DNA from: Haliea sp.
Lineage (GTDB): Bacteria; Pseudomonadota; Gammaproteobacteria; Pseudomonadales; Halieaceae
Assembly: GCA_024642245.1 (NCBI GenBank)
Contig: JAHEBM010000014.1
Span: 1 to 64,000 of the forward strand
DNA length: 64,000 bases
Direction: 5' to 3'
The notes beneath the pieces were generated by a model. The model did not search any database. It saw nothing but the letters and a program-made list of their open reading frames with translations, and was not told the origin of the DNA. A program made the position numbers and the translations under genes. Each line of letters begins with the position of its first letter. Position 1 is the first letter of the stretch. Below are positions 44,157 to 53,264 of this stretch, one piece after another.

Positions 44157-45485
44157 ATGACAAAACTGCGCCTGCTGACTTTTTCCGCGGTGCTGGTGGC
44201 AGCGCATTTTTCCGTGTCCGGCTGGGCAGACGGGGCGAAGGGCGTCAGCCCGATGCAGGGAGTGCCTCCCACCCGGGAATCGCAGGTGACCATGGCCAAT
44301 TACCGGGACCACCCCATGAGCATGTGGGCGTTTGCCAATGCCGGCGCGGTGCTCCACACGGTAATGGTGCCGCGCGAAGGGGAGGTCCGCCTGCTACCCG
44401 GACCCCTGCGTCCGGAACTGGGTGAGCGCCCCTATACCGGTCCGGATGGCAGGGAGCTCAGTTTCGATACCCTGTTTGAAACCAATTACGCTGACGGTGT
44501 CCTGGTAGTACAGGGCAGTCGCCTGCTCCACGAAGCGTATTTCCACGATTTCAGGGAGAGCAGCCACCACATATGGTTTTCAATGACCAAATCACTTGTC
44601 AGCAGCGTGTTCGGCCTGCTGGTGGCCGATGGCAAGGTTGACCTGGGCGCGTCACCGGCCAGCTATATTCCCGAGCTCAAAGGCAGTGGTTTTGACCGGG
44701 TGACTATCCAGCAGGTGCTGGATCATGCCACGGCTATTGATTTCCACGAGAATTACACCGATCCCGAGTCGGAGTTCCTGCGCTTTTATGCACCGGCCCT
44801 GAATATGGGGTGGATGCCCGGTGCTGCCGACGTGCAGCCTGCTGATGCCGAGATTTACGGTGTCCAGGATTTCCTGGTGAAGTTCATCCATGCCGATCCC
44901 GCGCTGAGCCCGGGAGATGCATTCGATTACAACTCCAGTAATGCCGATGTGCTGGGATGGCTTATCGCCAGGATCAGCGGTGAGACCTTGCAGGACTTCA
45001 TCCAGAAAAACCTTTGGGCCAAACTGGGTGCGGAGCACGATGCCTACCTGGTCGCGGACAGGGCACTGATGCCTGTGGCGACCGGCGGAATGAACACGAC
45101 CCTGCGTGATGCTGCGCGCTTTGGCATGATGCTGCGGGACAGGGGCGAGTTCGCCGGCCAGCAGGTCATACCTGCCCAGTGGGTCGACGCCACGCTGCAG
45201 GTCAGCGACAAGCTCAAGACCAATATGGCGGCCAACCCGAAGTACTCCCATGAGTTGTGGTCGGCTTACCACAACATGTGGTGGATTCTCGACGCTGCCC
45301 AGGGCGAATACTGCGCCGTCGGTATCTACGGCCAGGTTATCTATATCAACCGCAGTGCCGATACCGTGATGGTGTGGTTTTCCAGCCAGCCGGTGGCCTC
45401 TGCCGCCCGCAACCCGGCGTTCAGCGCCAAGCTGCAGGCAGCGCGGGCGCTGGCGGTGTCGCTGACCCGTAAACCCGGCGTGTAA
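44157..45485 (+). CDS. Exported serine hydrolase, beta-lactamase class C/6-aminohexanoate-dimer hydrolase-like
   Basis: 442 residues. A signal peptide is likely (about 1-25, ending near GWADG). The catalytic Ser-x-x-Lys is SMTK at 142-145 in IWFSMTKSLVSSVFGLLVAD, and the Tyr motif is DYNSSNADVLGW near 259. These match the penicillin-binding-protein/EstB/NylB clan, which includes esterases and amide hydrolases; the SMTKS form is closest to 6-aminohexanoate-dimer hydrolase-type proteins. Real beta-lactam hydrolysis is not implied. The gene starts five bases after the rubredoxin stop. Confidence 0.83.
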   Translation: MTKLRLLTFSAVLVAAHFSVSGWADGAKGVSPMQGVPPTRESQVTMANYRDHPMSMWAFANAGAVLHTVMVPREGEVRLLPGPLRPELGERPYTGPDGRELSFDTLFETNYADGVLVVQGSRLLHEAYFHDFRESSHHIWFSMTKSLVSSVFGLLVADGKVDLGASPASYIPELKGSGFDRVTIQQVLDHATAIDFHENYTDPESEFLRFYAPALNMGWMPGAADVQPADAEIYGVQDFLVKFIHADPALSPGDAFDYNSSNADVLGWLIARISGETLQDFIQKNLWAKLGAEHDAYLVADRALMPVATGGMNTTLRDAARFGMMLRDRGEFAGQQVIPAQWVDATLQVSDKLKTNMAANPKYSHELWSAYHNMWWILDAAQGEYCAVGIYGQVIYINRSADTVMVWFSSQPVASAARNPAFSAKLQAARALAVSLTRKPGV

Positions 45486-45506
45486 CCGTTTGGTCACACT
45501 GGTACG

Positions 45507-45547
45507 GCACATGGTGCAAGCCATGGATGCTTAGTTTGGCCATGTGC
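45507..45547. repeat. Nested inverted repeat between the hydrolase and aminopeptidase genes
   Basis: GCACATGG (45507-45514) pairs with CCATGTGC (45540-45547). Inside the loop AAGC (45518-45521) pairs with GCTT (45529-45532). The structure ends 45 bases before the aminopeptidase ATG. No T run follows, so it may be an operator or an RNA structure in the leader rather than a terminator. Confidence 0.35.
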
Positions 45548-45591
45548 TTCAGTTACACTGGGGCGCCCGCTTTTACCCGAGGATTAAGGTG

Positions 45592-47382
45592 ATGGATTCG
45601 ATTGCAGCGCATCTTGAGGCTGTGCGTGAGGAGATGCGGGCCGCGGGCTATGACGCCCTGGTAGTGCCCCGGGCCGACGAGTACCTCGGGGAGTATATTC
45701 CCGCCCATAATGAGCGCCTGCGCTGGTTATCGGGTTTTACCGGTTCTGCGGGTTTTGTCCTGGTAACGGCCAGTGAGGCCGCCATTTTTGTTGATGGTCG
45801 CTATACCGTTCAGGTCCGCCAGGAGGTCTCGCCGCAGCTGTTTGAATACTGCCGGTTCGGCGAGGAGGCTCACGCAGACTGGTTGGCGCAGCACCTGTCA
45901 TCCGCGGCTACCGTGGCTTGCGATACCCGTATGCACCCCTTGCGCTGGTTTCGTGAAACCAGCGCTGCGCTGGCCGCAGCCGGGCTGGAACTGGTGGCCT
46001 GCCCCAACAACCTCATCGACGCCTGCTGGCATGATAGGCCGGCGCCCAGGGTGAGTCCCGCGCTGTTACTGGGCGAGCAATATACCGGTGAATCCAGCGT
46101 GGACAAGCGCAAGCGGATTGGTGCACAGATTGCGGCAAAGGGCGCGCAGGCCGCCCTGGTGTTTGCACCGGATTCCATCAGCTGGCTGCTCAACATCCGC
46201 GGCACGGACATACCGAAATTGCCGGTGGTACAAGGCCTGGCAATCCTGGAAGCGGACGGAAGGTGCACCTTGCTGGTGGAGCCGGGCAGGGTTCCCGCTG
46301 GCCTCGATGCCCACGTGGGGGAGGGGCTGACCGTCCTGCCCGAAACCGAGGCTGCCGCGATCCTGGCGAGCTATCGCGACCGAACCGTGCTGGCCGACAC
46401 CGACACGGCGAACGCCTGGAGCCAGCTCACGCTGGAGCAGGGCGGCGCCAAACTGCTGGCCGGCGGTGACCCGGTACTATTGCCCAAGGCCTGCAAGAAC
46501 GCGGTGGAAATCCAGGGGACCCGCAATGCGCATATCCGGGATGCGGTGGCCGAGGTCCGCTTCCTGGCATGGCTCGACAGCGAGGTTGCCGCCGGTCGCC
46601 TGCATACTGAAAACGAGTTGGCCGACCAGCTGTACGCGTTCAGGGCACAGGGCGAGCTGTTCCAGGGGGTCTCTTTCGATTCGATTTCCGCCGCCGGCGG
46701 CAATGCCGCCATGTGCCACTATAACCACCTCAACGTCGCATCTCCCGGGCGCCTGCCAATGAACAGCGTCTACCTGATCGACAGTGGCGGCCAGTATCTC
46801 GATGGCACCACGGATATCACGCGCACCGTTGCCATCGGTGATCCAGGGGATGAGATCCGGCGCATGTTCACCCTGGTTTTAAAAGGCCACATCGCCCTGG
46901 ACCTGGCGCGTTTTCCCGCGGGTACCACCGGGTCGCAGCTGGATATCCTGGCGCGGCAATTCCTCTGGCAGGAGGGCTTTGATTACGACCATGGCACCGG
47001 TCACGGCGTGGGTGTGTTCCTGAGCGTGCACGAGGGTCCCCAGCGCATTGCCAAGGCCCCCAATACCAACGCCTTGCAGCCCGGCATGATTGTCAGCAAT
47101 GAACCTGGCTATTATCGCGGTGGCGCTTTCGGTATCCGCTGTGAGAACCTGGTGGTGGTGCGCGAATCCGCCCGCAGCGGCGAAGAACAGCCGATGCTGG
47201 AATTTGACGCGATTACCCTGGTGCCCTTTGATCGCCGCCTGGTGGATTCTACCCTGATGAGCGCGGTGGAGCTGTCCTGGCTTGATGCTTACCACCAGCG
47301 GGTGGCCGCGCAGATCGGCCCCTTGCTCGAAGGGGCCGACCGCGACTGGCTTGACCGGGCCACGCAGCCTATCGCGGCATGA
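45592..47382 (+). CDS. Aminopeptidase P family (Xaa-Pro aminopeptidase), long form
   Basis: 596 residues, three-domain form like eukaryotic cytosolic XPNPEP1 rather than the shorter E. coli PepP. Two creatinase-like N-terminal domains (the first with VPRADEYLGEYIPAHNERL and GFTGSAGFVLV) precede the M24 pita-bread domain. Metal-site residues are seen in YLIDSGGQYLDGTTDITRTV (two Asp), HGTGHGVG (His), SNEPGYY (Glu) and RCENLVVV (Glu). It removes N-terminal residues before proline. The ATG at 45592 gives the usual N-terminus; the frame is open 48 bases upstream. Confidence 0.92.
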   Translation: MDSIAAHLEAVREEMRAAGYDALVVPRADEYLGEYIPAHNERLRWLSGFTGSAGFVLVTASEAAIFVDGRYTVQVRQEVSPQLFEYCRFGEEAHADWLAQHLSSAATVACDTRMHPLRWFRETSAALAAAGLELVACPNNLIDACWHDRPAPRVSPALLLGEQYTGESSVDKRKRIGAQIAAKGAQAALVFAPDSISWLLNIRGTDIPKLPVVQGLAILEADGRCTLLVEPGRVPAGLDAHVGEGLTVLPETEAAAILASYRDRTVLADTDTANAWSQLTLEQGGAKLLAGGDPVLLPKACKNAVEIQGTRNAHIRDAVAEVRFLAWLDSEVAAGRLHTENELADQLYAFRAQGELFQGVSFDSISAAGGNAAMCHYNHLNVASPGRLPMNSVYLIDSGGQYLDGTTDITRTVAIGDPGDEIRRMFTLVLKGHIALDLARFPAGTTGSQLDILARQFLWQEGFDYDHGTGHGVGVFLSVHEGPQRIAKAPNTNALQPGMIVSNEPGYYRGGAFGIRCENLVVVRESARSGEEQPMLEFDAITLVPFDRRLVDSTLMSAVELSWLDAYHQRVAAQIGPLLEGADRDWLDRATQPIAA

Positions 47383-47469
47383 GTCTCTGGTCGCAGGATC
47401 GCCCCGGCTGATTCCGACGCGTTAATTGTGTAAACTGCACGCATAAAAACAACACTCGGGAATAGTCCT

Positions 47470-48825
47470 ATGTCCGCAGCAGGTGGCGCACAGTCGCATT
47501 GGTCATCGCGTTTTTCGTTCCTGATGGCCTCGGTGGGCTTTGCCGTCGGGCTCGGGAATATCTGGCGCTTCCCCTATGTGACCGGCGAAAACGGCGGTGC
47601 CGCATTCGTGCTTGTCTACCTCGCCTGCGCCTTTGGCATCGGTGTTCCCATCCTGATGGCGGAGATGCTGGTCGGTCGTCGCGGGCAGGGGAGCCCTCCC
47701 CAGGCAATGGTTAACGTGGCTCGCGAAAGCGCGCGCTCGCCCCTCTGGGGTTGGGTGGGTGCGATGGGACTACTCGCGGCGTTTACGATTGAAATTGTTT
47801 ACGCGGTGGTAGTCGGCTGGGTGCTGTGGTACCTGTTCAAGGCCGTTACCACGGGTTTTGTGGACGTGGACGCGGCGGCCGCCAGCGCACAGTTCAGCGC
47901 CGTGCTGGACGACAATGTCGGCATGGTGTTCTGGACCCTGGTGGGGCTGGCCATCACGGGTTTTATCATTTATTCCGGGGTAAAAGATGGCATAGAGCGG
48001 GCGGTCACCATCATGATGCCCCTGATGTTCCTGCTGCTGCTGGGGCTGGCCGGCTATAACTATGTCGCCGGGGGTTTTGAGGAAGCTGTCACGTGGTTGT
48101 TCACACCGGATTTCAGCAAGATCGGGCCAACGACGGTGCTGGCCGCGGTCAGCCAGGCATTCTTTTCCATCGGTGTCGCGATGGGGGGCATGATGACCTA
48201 CGGCTCCTACCTGCCCCGCTCCATTTCTATCACCCAGTCGGTGCTTATCGTGGTCGTGGCCGACACTTTCGTGGCCCTGCTCGCCGGCCTGGTCATTTTT
48301 CCCGCGGTATTTCACCACGGACTGGACCCGGCGGAAGGCGCCGGCCTGATCTTCCACACCCTCCCCGTGGCCTTCGCGCAGATGCCCGGGGGCTACCTGT
48401 TCAGTATCCTGTTTTTTATCATGCTGGCGGTGGCGGGCATTACCTCCATGGTCGGCCTGGTGGAGAGTGTCAATTACTGGGTTGAGGAGCGGTACCGCAT
48501 TCCCCGCCACAAGAGCGCGGTTCTGGTCATCGGTTCCGTCGCGATCCTGAGCGTGCTCAGTGCACTGTCGTACAACGTTATCGGCGAGTTCACCCTGGGC
48601 GGCAACAACTTCAACGATGCCCTGGACTACTTCTCGACCAAGGTGCTGTTACCGGTGGGCGGCCTGCTGATCGCGGTATTTGCCGGCTGGGCGGTGAGCA
48701 AAGCTGCCAGCCGTGACGAACTGACCACGATAAATGCAGTAGGCTATGAAGTCTGGCACTTCCTGATACGGTTTGTCGTGCCGCCGGCATTAGTGGTGAT
48801 ATTCGTTGTGGGTGTAGCCGGCTAG
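47470..48825 (+). CDS. Sodium-dependent transporter of the SNF (NSS) family
   Basis: 451 residues, about 11 spans, the form common in bacteria such as MhsT/LeuT relatives. The TM1 signature MASVGFAVGLGNIWRFPYVTGENGGAAF (residues about 18-45) contains the Na+ and substrate sites. Further marks are the TM6 break in AFFSIGVAMGGMMTYGSYL and ITSMVGLVESVNYW in TM8. Such carriers take up amino acids with Na+; the exact substrate cannot be read. Fits a marine lifestyle. It converges with the cardiolipin synthase gene. Confidence 0.93.
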   Translation: MSAAGGAQSHWSSRFSFLMASVGFAVGLGNIWRFPYVTGENGGAAFVLVYLACAFGIGVPILMAEMLVGRRGQGSPPQAMVNVARESARSPLWGWVGAMGLLAAFTIEIVYAVVVGWVLWYLFKAVTTGFVDVDAAAASAQFSAVLDDNVGMVFWTLVGLAITGFIIYSGVKDGIERAVTIMMPLMFLLLLGLAGYNYVAGGFEEAVTWLFTPDFSKIGPTTVLAAVSQAFFSIGVAMGGMMTYGSYLPRSISITQSVLIVVVADTFVALLAGLVIFPAVFHHGLDPAEGAGLIFHTLPVAFAQMPGGYLFSILFFIMLAVAGITSMVGLVESVNYWVEERYRIPRHKSAVLVIGSVAILSVLSALSYNVIGEFTLGGNNFNDALDYFSTKVLLPVGGLLIAVFAGWAVSKAASRDELTTINAVGYEVWHFLIRFVVPPALVVIFVVGVAG

Positions 48826-48880
48826 CGCAAGCCCGGGTGCTGGTCACCGGGGTGTCCTGGTCCGTGCTTTTGGTGGCGTT

Positions 48881-50320
48881 CTACAACATCGGAGAGAACA
48901 GCCGCGCGACACCCATGGCCAGTGGGTACCACACCGGCTTGCTTTCGATCTCCTCGAGGCTGACCTGGCGGCTGCGGCGCAGGTCGGCCTGCAGCATCTC
49001 ATCGACCTGGGCGGCGAATACGGGATCGTGGACCAGCAGCGTGATCTCGAAGTTGAGCCGGAACGAGCGGTTGTCAAAATTGGCGGTACCGACGCCGGCG
49101 ATATGGTCATCCATCAACAGTACTTTCTGGTGCATGAACCCGCCCTGGTAGCGGTAGACCTTCACCCCGGTCGGCAGCAGGTCCCGGGTATAGGACCAGT
49201 TGGCCATGCCGACAACGGGGCCGTCGGGTTCATCGGGTATCAGTACGCGCACGTCAACGCCGCGCAGGGCCGCCAGCTGTAGTGCGGACACAATACCGTT
49301 GTCGGGAACGAAGTAGGGGCTGGCAATCCAGATGCGCCGGGTGGCCGCCACGATGGCCTGGTGATACATCAGTCCCGCTTCCTCGTATTCGCTGGCGGGG
49401 TCTGAGGGGAATACCAGTACCGTGCTGTCGCCTTTTTTCAAGCCTGAGAACTCCCAGGGGATATTCATTGCCGTGCGGGTGGCCCAGCGCCAATCGGTGG
49501 CGAAGGCGAGCACGGCCCCCAGTACGGCCGGACCCTCGACCCGGGTGTGGGTGTCGCGCCAGTGCCCGATGCGCCGGTTCAGCCCCAGGTATTCATCGCC
49601 CACATTGTGCCCGCCTATCCAGGCGTATTTGCCATCCACCACCACGATTTTGCGGTGATTACGGAAGTTGAGCTGGAAGCGGTTGCGCCGGCCCTGGGTC
49701 GTGTTGAACGGTGCGACCTTCACGCCGGTCATTTGCAACTGCTTGTACGGGCGTGTGCCAGGAAATTTGCGGCTGCCGACCTCGTCGTACAGCAGGAACA
49801 CCTGTACCCCGGCCCTGGCCTTGTCGGCCAGCAGGCGGCACAGGCGCTTGCCCAGGTCGTCATCGCGGATGATGTAGAACTGGAAGAGGATATATTTTTC
49901 AGCGCTGGACAGCCCCGCCTCGATGCTGTCGAAGGTTTGCTGGCCGTTCACGAGCAGTTGCACCCGGTTGCCTGAGGTGGCGGGCATGCGCGCCAGGTTG
50001 AACAGGCTGGCATGCAGGGGCGTGTCGTTCGACACAGGGACGATATGCTGTTCTATCAGGCCGCTGGTCTGCTGAATGAGCCGCAGGGATTCCCGCTCGA
50101 TTTCGTCGCGCTGCTCCAGGTAGCCATCGAACTTGTTGCGCCCGAACACCAGGTACAGCGGTACGGTGATATAGGGCAGGGTGAGCAGTGAAATAGCCCA
50201 GGCGACCGCACCCTGGGAGGTGCGTGTCTTCATAATCGCTTCCACCGCGGAAACGATGGCCATGATGTAGACCAGTACCAGGGCGACGGCGATGAGCGTG
50301 GTGATCAGTGGCGCATCCAT
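48881..50320 (-). CDS. cls: Cardiolipin synthase (phospholipase D family)
   Basis: 479 residues. Two N-terminal spans (about 5-25 and 35-57), then two phospholipase D domains with HKD motifs: NHRKIVVVDGKYAWIGGHN near residue 220 and MHQKVLLMDDHIAGVGTAN near residue 400. This is the ClsA type, which joins two phosphatidylglycerol molecules. The ATG at 50320 begins MDAPLITTLIAVALVL; the open frame upstream (to 50359) adds only a basic stretch. The monocistronic gene is convergent with the transporter. Confidence 0.94.
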   Translation of the reverse strand: MDAPLITTLIAVALVLVYIMAIVSAVEAIMKTRTSQGAVAWAISLLTLPYITVPLYLVFGRNKFDGYLEQRDEIERESLRLIQQTSGLIEQHIVPVSNDTPLHASLFNLARMPATSGNRVQLLVNGQQTFDSIEAGLSSAEKYILFQFYIIRDDDLGKRLCRLLADKARAGVQVFLLYDEVGSRKFPGTRPYKQLQMTGVKVAPFNTTQGRRNRFQLNFRNHRKIVVVDGKYAWIGGHNVGDEYLGLNRRIGHWRDTHTRVEGPAVLGAVLAFATDWRWATRTAMNIPWEFSGLKKGDSTVLVFPSDPASEYEEAGLMYHQAIVAATRRIWIASPYFVPDNGIVSALQLAALRGVDVRVLIPDEPDGPVVGMANWSYTRDLLPTGVKVYRYQGGFMHQKVLLMDDHIAGVGTANFDNRSFRLNFEITLLVHDPVFAAQVDEMLQADLRRSRQVSLEEIESKPVWYPLAMGVARLFSPML

Positions 50321-50392
50321 GTCCGGCAGTCTAGCAAGAAGCGACCGCCGGCAACACAAGCTTGCAAGCCGGTAATCAGGGCCCTGGTTGCT

Positions 50393-50803
50393 TCAGCCGG
50401 GAGCGACCTTGTTGGCCAGCGCCATACCCACCAGCATCGCAATCACAAACATGCCGGTCTTGCTGTCCATATAGCTCAGGGCAGACAGCGCGGGTCCGGG
50501 GCAGTAGCCATAGACGCCCCAGCCGATGCCGAAGATGGCGGCACCGCCCAGCAGGCGGCCGTCGATGACGCGGACGGTGGGCAGCGTGAAGCGCGGGTTC
50601 AGCAGCGGGCGTTTCATCAACGGCACGAAGCGGAAGGCAATCAGGGTTACCAGCACTGCGCCTCCCATCACGAAGGCCAGGTCCGGGATCCAGTTGCCGG
50701 AGACATCGAGGAAACCCAGCACCTTGGCGGTATCGGTCATGCCCGACATCGCCAGGCCAATACCGAAGACAATGCCGCACAGCAGACCTACGATGGCTTT
50801 CAT
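50393..50803 (-). CDS. YeeE/YedE family membrane protein, C-terminal-half subunit
   Basis: 136 residues with four spans. Contains GYCPGPALSAL (about residues 97-107), the second-half cysteine motif of YeeE/YedE (TsuA-like) thiosulfate/sulfur transporters, which are usually single proteins. Here the two halves are separate genes: the ATG at 50803 overlaps the upstream gene's stop by four bases, so they are made together. The split form is known as PmpA/PmpB-type. A long in-frame extension upstream is the other gene read in a shifted frame. Confidence 0.85.
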   Translation of the reverse strand: MKAIVGLLCGIVFGIGLAMSGMTDTAKVLGFLDVSGNWIPDLAFVMGGAVLVTLIAFRFVPLMKRPLLNPRFTLPTVRVIDGRLLGGAAIFGIGWGVYGYCPGPALSALSYMDSKTGMFVIAMLVGMALANKVAPG

Positions 50804-51225
50804 GGCAAATACCCCGCGAGCAGGTGACGGATGACATAGACGGTGACGATCCCGGTGGCCATAAACGTCATGGTCGCTACCAGGGAGCGCGGCGACAGCC
50901 TGCCAATACCGCAAACGCCGTGACCGCTCGTGCAGCCACCGCCAAGCTTGGTGCCAAAGCCCACCAGAAGCCCGCCCGCCACGGCCTGCCACCAGGGCAG
51001 GGTGCTCGCCTGCGGGTTGGGAACCTGTGCCAGCAGGTGGTACAGCACCGGCCCGACGACGAGGCCAACTATAAACATCCAGCGCCAGGCATTGTCCGGC
51101 TGGGCCGAGATCGCGCCCCACACGATGCCCGCGATGCCGGCGATGCGGCCCAGCAAAAATAACAGGGCTACCGCGGTCGTACCGATCAGCAGCCCGCCGA
51201 TAAAGGGTGTGGTGTATGCAAGCAT
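50800..51225 (-). CDS. YeeE/YedE family membrane protein, N-terminal-half subunit
   Basis: 141 residues, four spans. Carries GGGCTSGHGVCGIGRLS (about residues 94-110) with two cysteines, the first-half motif of the YeeE/YedE sulfur transporters; the Cys residues pass thiosulfate sulfur through the membrane in TsuA. No rhodanese, TusA or persulfide dioxygenase gene adjoins it in this window. A run of bases near 51200-51260 upstream shows no clear repressor site. Confidence 0.85.
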   Translation of the reverse strand: MLAYTTPFIGGLLIGTTAVALLFLLGRIAGIAGIVWGAISAQPDNAWRWMFIVGLVVGPVLYHLLAQVPNPQASTLPWWQAVAGGLLVGFGTKLGGGCTSGHGVCGIGRLSPRSLVATMTFMATGIVTVYVIRHLLAGYLP

Positions 51226-51312
51226 GGGTTACCTCCGTGGCGGGATTATAACGTCCCGCGCGCCGGGTCGCGATTGCTTTAGGTCAATAGTCAAAGGCCG
51301 CTGAATGAAAGC

Positions 51313-51726
51313 TCAGGCCAGCAGGCCCTTGCCGGGAACAAAATTCGCCTCCAGGCGAATGCCCTCCGGATCCTCGAACAGCACCGAGTAATAGCCCGGC
51401 GCCCAGCCGTCCTCCTGGGGCGGATGCACGATATGTGCGCCGATTTGCCGCAGGAAACCGTGCAACTCGTCCACGTCCTCCGGCCGGCGCATACGGAAAC
51501 ACAGGTGATGCAGCCCGCTGCGATTCTGGTCAAATCGGTTGAGACTGTCCTGTTGCTCGCTGGCGCGGATACCGAAAGCGGTCTTGCCACCGACACAGTA
51601 GTAGAAATCCTCGCTGTCCATGACCGCTGTGAGGCCCAGGTACGGCAGCAGCTGGCCATAGAAAGCCCGGGCCGCCGGGAAATCGCCAGCGGTGAGGATG
51701 GTGTGGGCAATCCCGTTTATTTCCAT
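51313..51726 (-). CDS. VOC (glyoxalase/dioxygenase fold) family protein
   Basis: 137 residues: one pair of beta-alpha-beta-beta-beta modules. Metal-site candidates are His8 (GIAHTILTAGDFPAARAFYG), His75 or 76 (GLHHLCFRMRRPEDV) and Glu128 (DPEGIRLEANF), the usual VOC arrangement. The substrate is unknown; relatives include glyoxalase I, fosfomycin resistance proteins and extradiol enzymes. It lies 14 bases after the ketosteroid isomerase-like gene, on the same strand, so it may belong to the catabolic operon that starts at the acyl-CoA dehydrogenases. Confidence 0.85.
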   Translation of the reverse strand: MEINGIAHTILTAGDFPAARAFYGQLLPYLGLTAVMDSEDFYYCVGGKTAFGIRASEQQDSLNRFDQNRSGLHHLCFRMRRPEDVDELHGFLRQIGAHIVHPPQEDGWAPGYYSVLFEDPEGIRLEANFVPGKGLLA

Positions 51727-51740
51727 GCATGGCCTCCTTT

Positions 51741-52094
51741 TCAGCTGATGCTTTCCGGCCCCCAGTAGGCTTTCATGCTGTTGATCTTGCCCCGCTCGTC
51801 GAACTCGAACACGTCGATGATATCAATTGTCATGTTTGGCATCTTCACGCGGAAAGAGAAAGCCACGGCGTTGCCGGCGCAGCAGGGCTTGCCCGTGAGC
51901 TCGAGGGTCGCCCCGGCTGCCAGTGCGCCCTCGTAGAAAGCGCAAACGGCCTCGTGTCCCGCGTGTACCGGACTGCCCACCGGATCTTCCACCCGGGCGT
52001 TGTCGGCAAATATCTCCCGGATGATGTTCATGTCACTGTTGGCGAAAGCTTCCACATACTGTTCAACCACCCTGATTTTTCCTGCCGCTTCCAT
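51741..52094 (-). CDS. Ketosteroid delta-5-isomerase-like protein (NTF2/SnoaL fold)
   Basis: 117 residues. The three catalytic residues of delta-5-3-ketosteroid isomerase can be placed: Tyr13 (VVEQYVEAF), Asp37 (ARVEDPVGSPVHAGHEAV) and Asp94 (IDIIDVFEF), close to Tyr14, Asp38 and Asp99 of the Comamonas enzyme. It ends KINSMKAYWGP as the family does. The start at ATG 52094 has AGGAG at a good distance; the open frame upstream overlaps the acyl-CoA dehydrogenase region. Such enzymes shift the C5-C6 double bond of 3-ketosteroids; SnoaL-like proteins with other roles have the same fold. Confidence 0.75.
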   Translation of the reverse strand: MEAAGKIRVVEQYVEAFANSDMNIIREIFADNARVEDPVGSPVHAGHEAVCAFYEGALAAGATLELTGKPCCAGNAVAFSFRVKMPNMTIDIIDVFEFDERGKINSMKAYWGPESIS

Positions 52095-52122
52095 AACTTG
52101 AACTCCTGTAAGAGGTGTGGTC

Positions 52123-53262
52123 TCAATAGCCACAGAGCGTGGCGTAGCGATCCTTGTGAAAACCCGTATCGCCAAATACCTGCATGGTCACCCTGGCGCG
52201 CTTGAGAAACAAGCCGATGTCCAGCTCATCGGTGACACCGATACCGCCGTGCATCTGCACCGCCTCGTTGCTTACGTGCTTCACCAGCTCATTCAGCCTG
52301 GCCTTGGCAAGGCTCGCCAATATCGGTAATTGCTCCGGTGTTTCATCCACAGCGCTCAGGGCCTGCAGCAATACGGAGCGGCACAGTTCGATGTCGGCCT
52401 GCATTTGCGCGGCCCGGTGTTGCAGGCCCTGGAAACTGCCTATGGGCGCGCCGAACTGCTCGCGTTCTTTCAGGTAGGCGACGGTGCGTTCGAAAGCCTC
52501 GAGCGCGCAGCCCATCATCTCTGCAGCGATGGCCACGCGCCCGCGATCCAGCACGGGATCCAGTATCCCCCAGGCCTCGCCGACCTTGCCGATAACACGG
52601 TCGCTGCTCACCCGGACATTGTCCAGGCAGAGGTTTGCGGCGTTGCGACTGTCCGCCATCACGGTGCGTTGGCGACTGACCCCCGGGGCATTGCCATCCA
52701 CCAGGAACAGGGACAGACCCTCGGGACTGCGCGGTGCGCCTGCACTGCGCGCCACCACAATCAAGGTGTCTGCACTGTGTCCATCCAGCACAAAGGTCTT
52801 GTTGCCATTGAGCAGGAAGTGCTCGCCCTCGCGGACCGCGGTAGTGGCGATATGGCACGGGCGGTGATGGTGCGTTTCTTCCAGTGCCAGTGCGAGGCGC
52901 AGTTCGCCCGCGGCAATCCCAGGCAACAGTTCAGTCTTTTGCGCGTCACTGCCTCCCAGCAGCACGGCGGAGGCACCTACCACCGCGGAAGCAAACAGCG
53001 GTGAGGCGGCCAGGGTGCGGCCGCATTCCTCCATCACCACGCCCATACCCAGGAAGCCGAAGTCCAGGCCGCCATATTGTTCGGGCAGGATAATGCTGGC
53101 CCAGCCGAGTTCGGCCATCTGCCGCCACAGCTGGGGTTCATAACCGAGCGGGTCGTGTTCATCCCGCAGCCTGCGCAAGGCGCCCACCGGTGCATGGGTA
53201 GCGAGGAAGTCCCGGGCCGTATCGCGCAACAGTCGCTGCTCTTCACTCAATACCAGCGGCAT
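52123..53262 (-). CDS. Acyl-CoA dehydrogenase, subunit with catalytic Glu
   Basis: 379 residues. ACAD fold: N-terminal helical domain (LSEEQRLLRDTARDFLATHA), middle beta domain, C-terminal domain with REQFGAPIGSFQGLQHRAAQ (FAD contacts) and QMHGGIGVTDELDIGLFLKR, where Glu in TDELD takes the place of the catalytic base in the FadE-type family. ATG 53262 is chosen over the longer open frame because it begins MPLVLSEEQRLLR. It is two bases downstream of the second ACAD gene, forming a pair as in heteromeric steroid side-chain dehydrogenases. Confidence 0.9.
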   Translation of the reverse strand: MPLVLSEEQRLLRDTARDFLATHAPVGALRRLRDEHDPLGYEPQLWRQMAELGWASIILPEQYGGLDFGFLGMGVVMEECGRTLAASPLFASAVVGASAVLLGGSDAQKTELLPGIAAGELRLALALEETHHHRPCHIATTAVREGEHFLLNGNKTFVLDGHSADTLIVVARSAGAPRSPEGLSLFLVDGNAPGVSRQRTVMADSRNAANLCLDNVRVSSDRVIGKVGEAWGILDPVLDRGRVAIAAEMMGCALEAFERTVAYLKEREQFGAPIGSFQGLQHRAAQMQADIELCRSVLLQALSAVDETPEQLPILASLAKARLNELVKHVSNEAVQMHGGIGVTDELDIGLFLKRARVTMQVFGDTGFHKDRYATLCGY

Positions 53263-53264
53263 GG

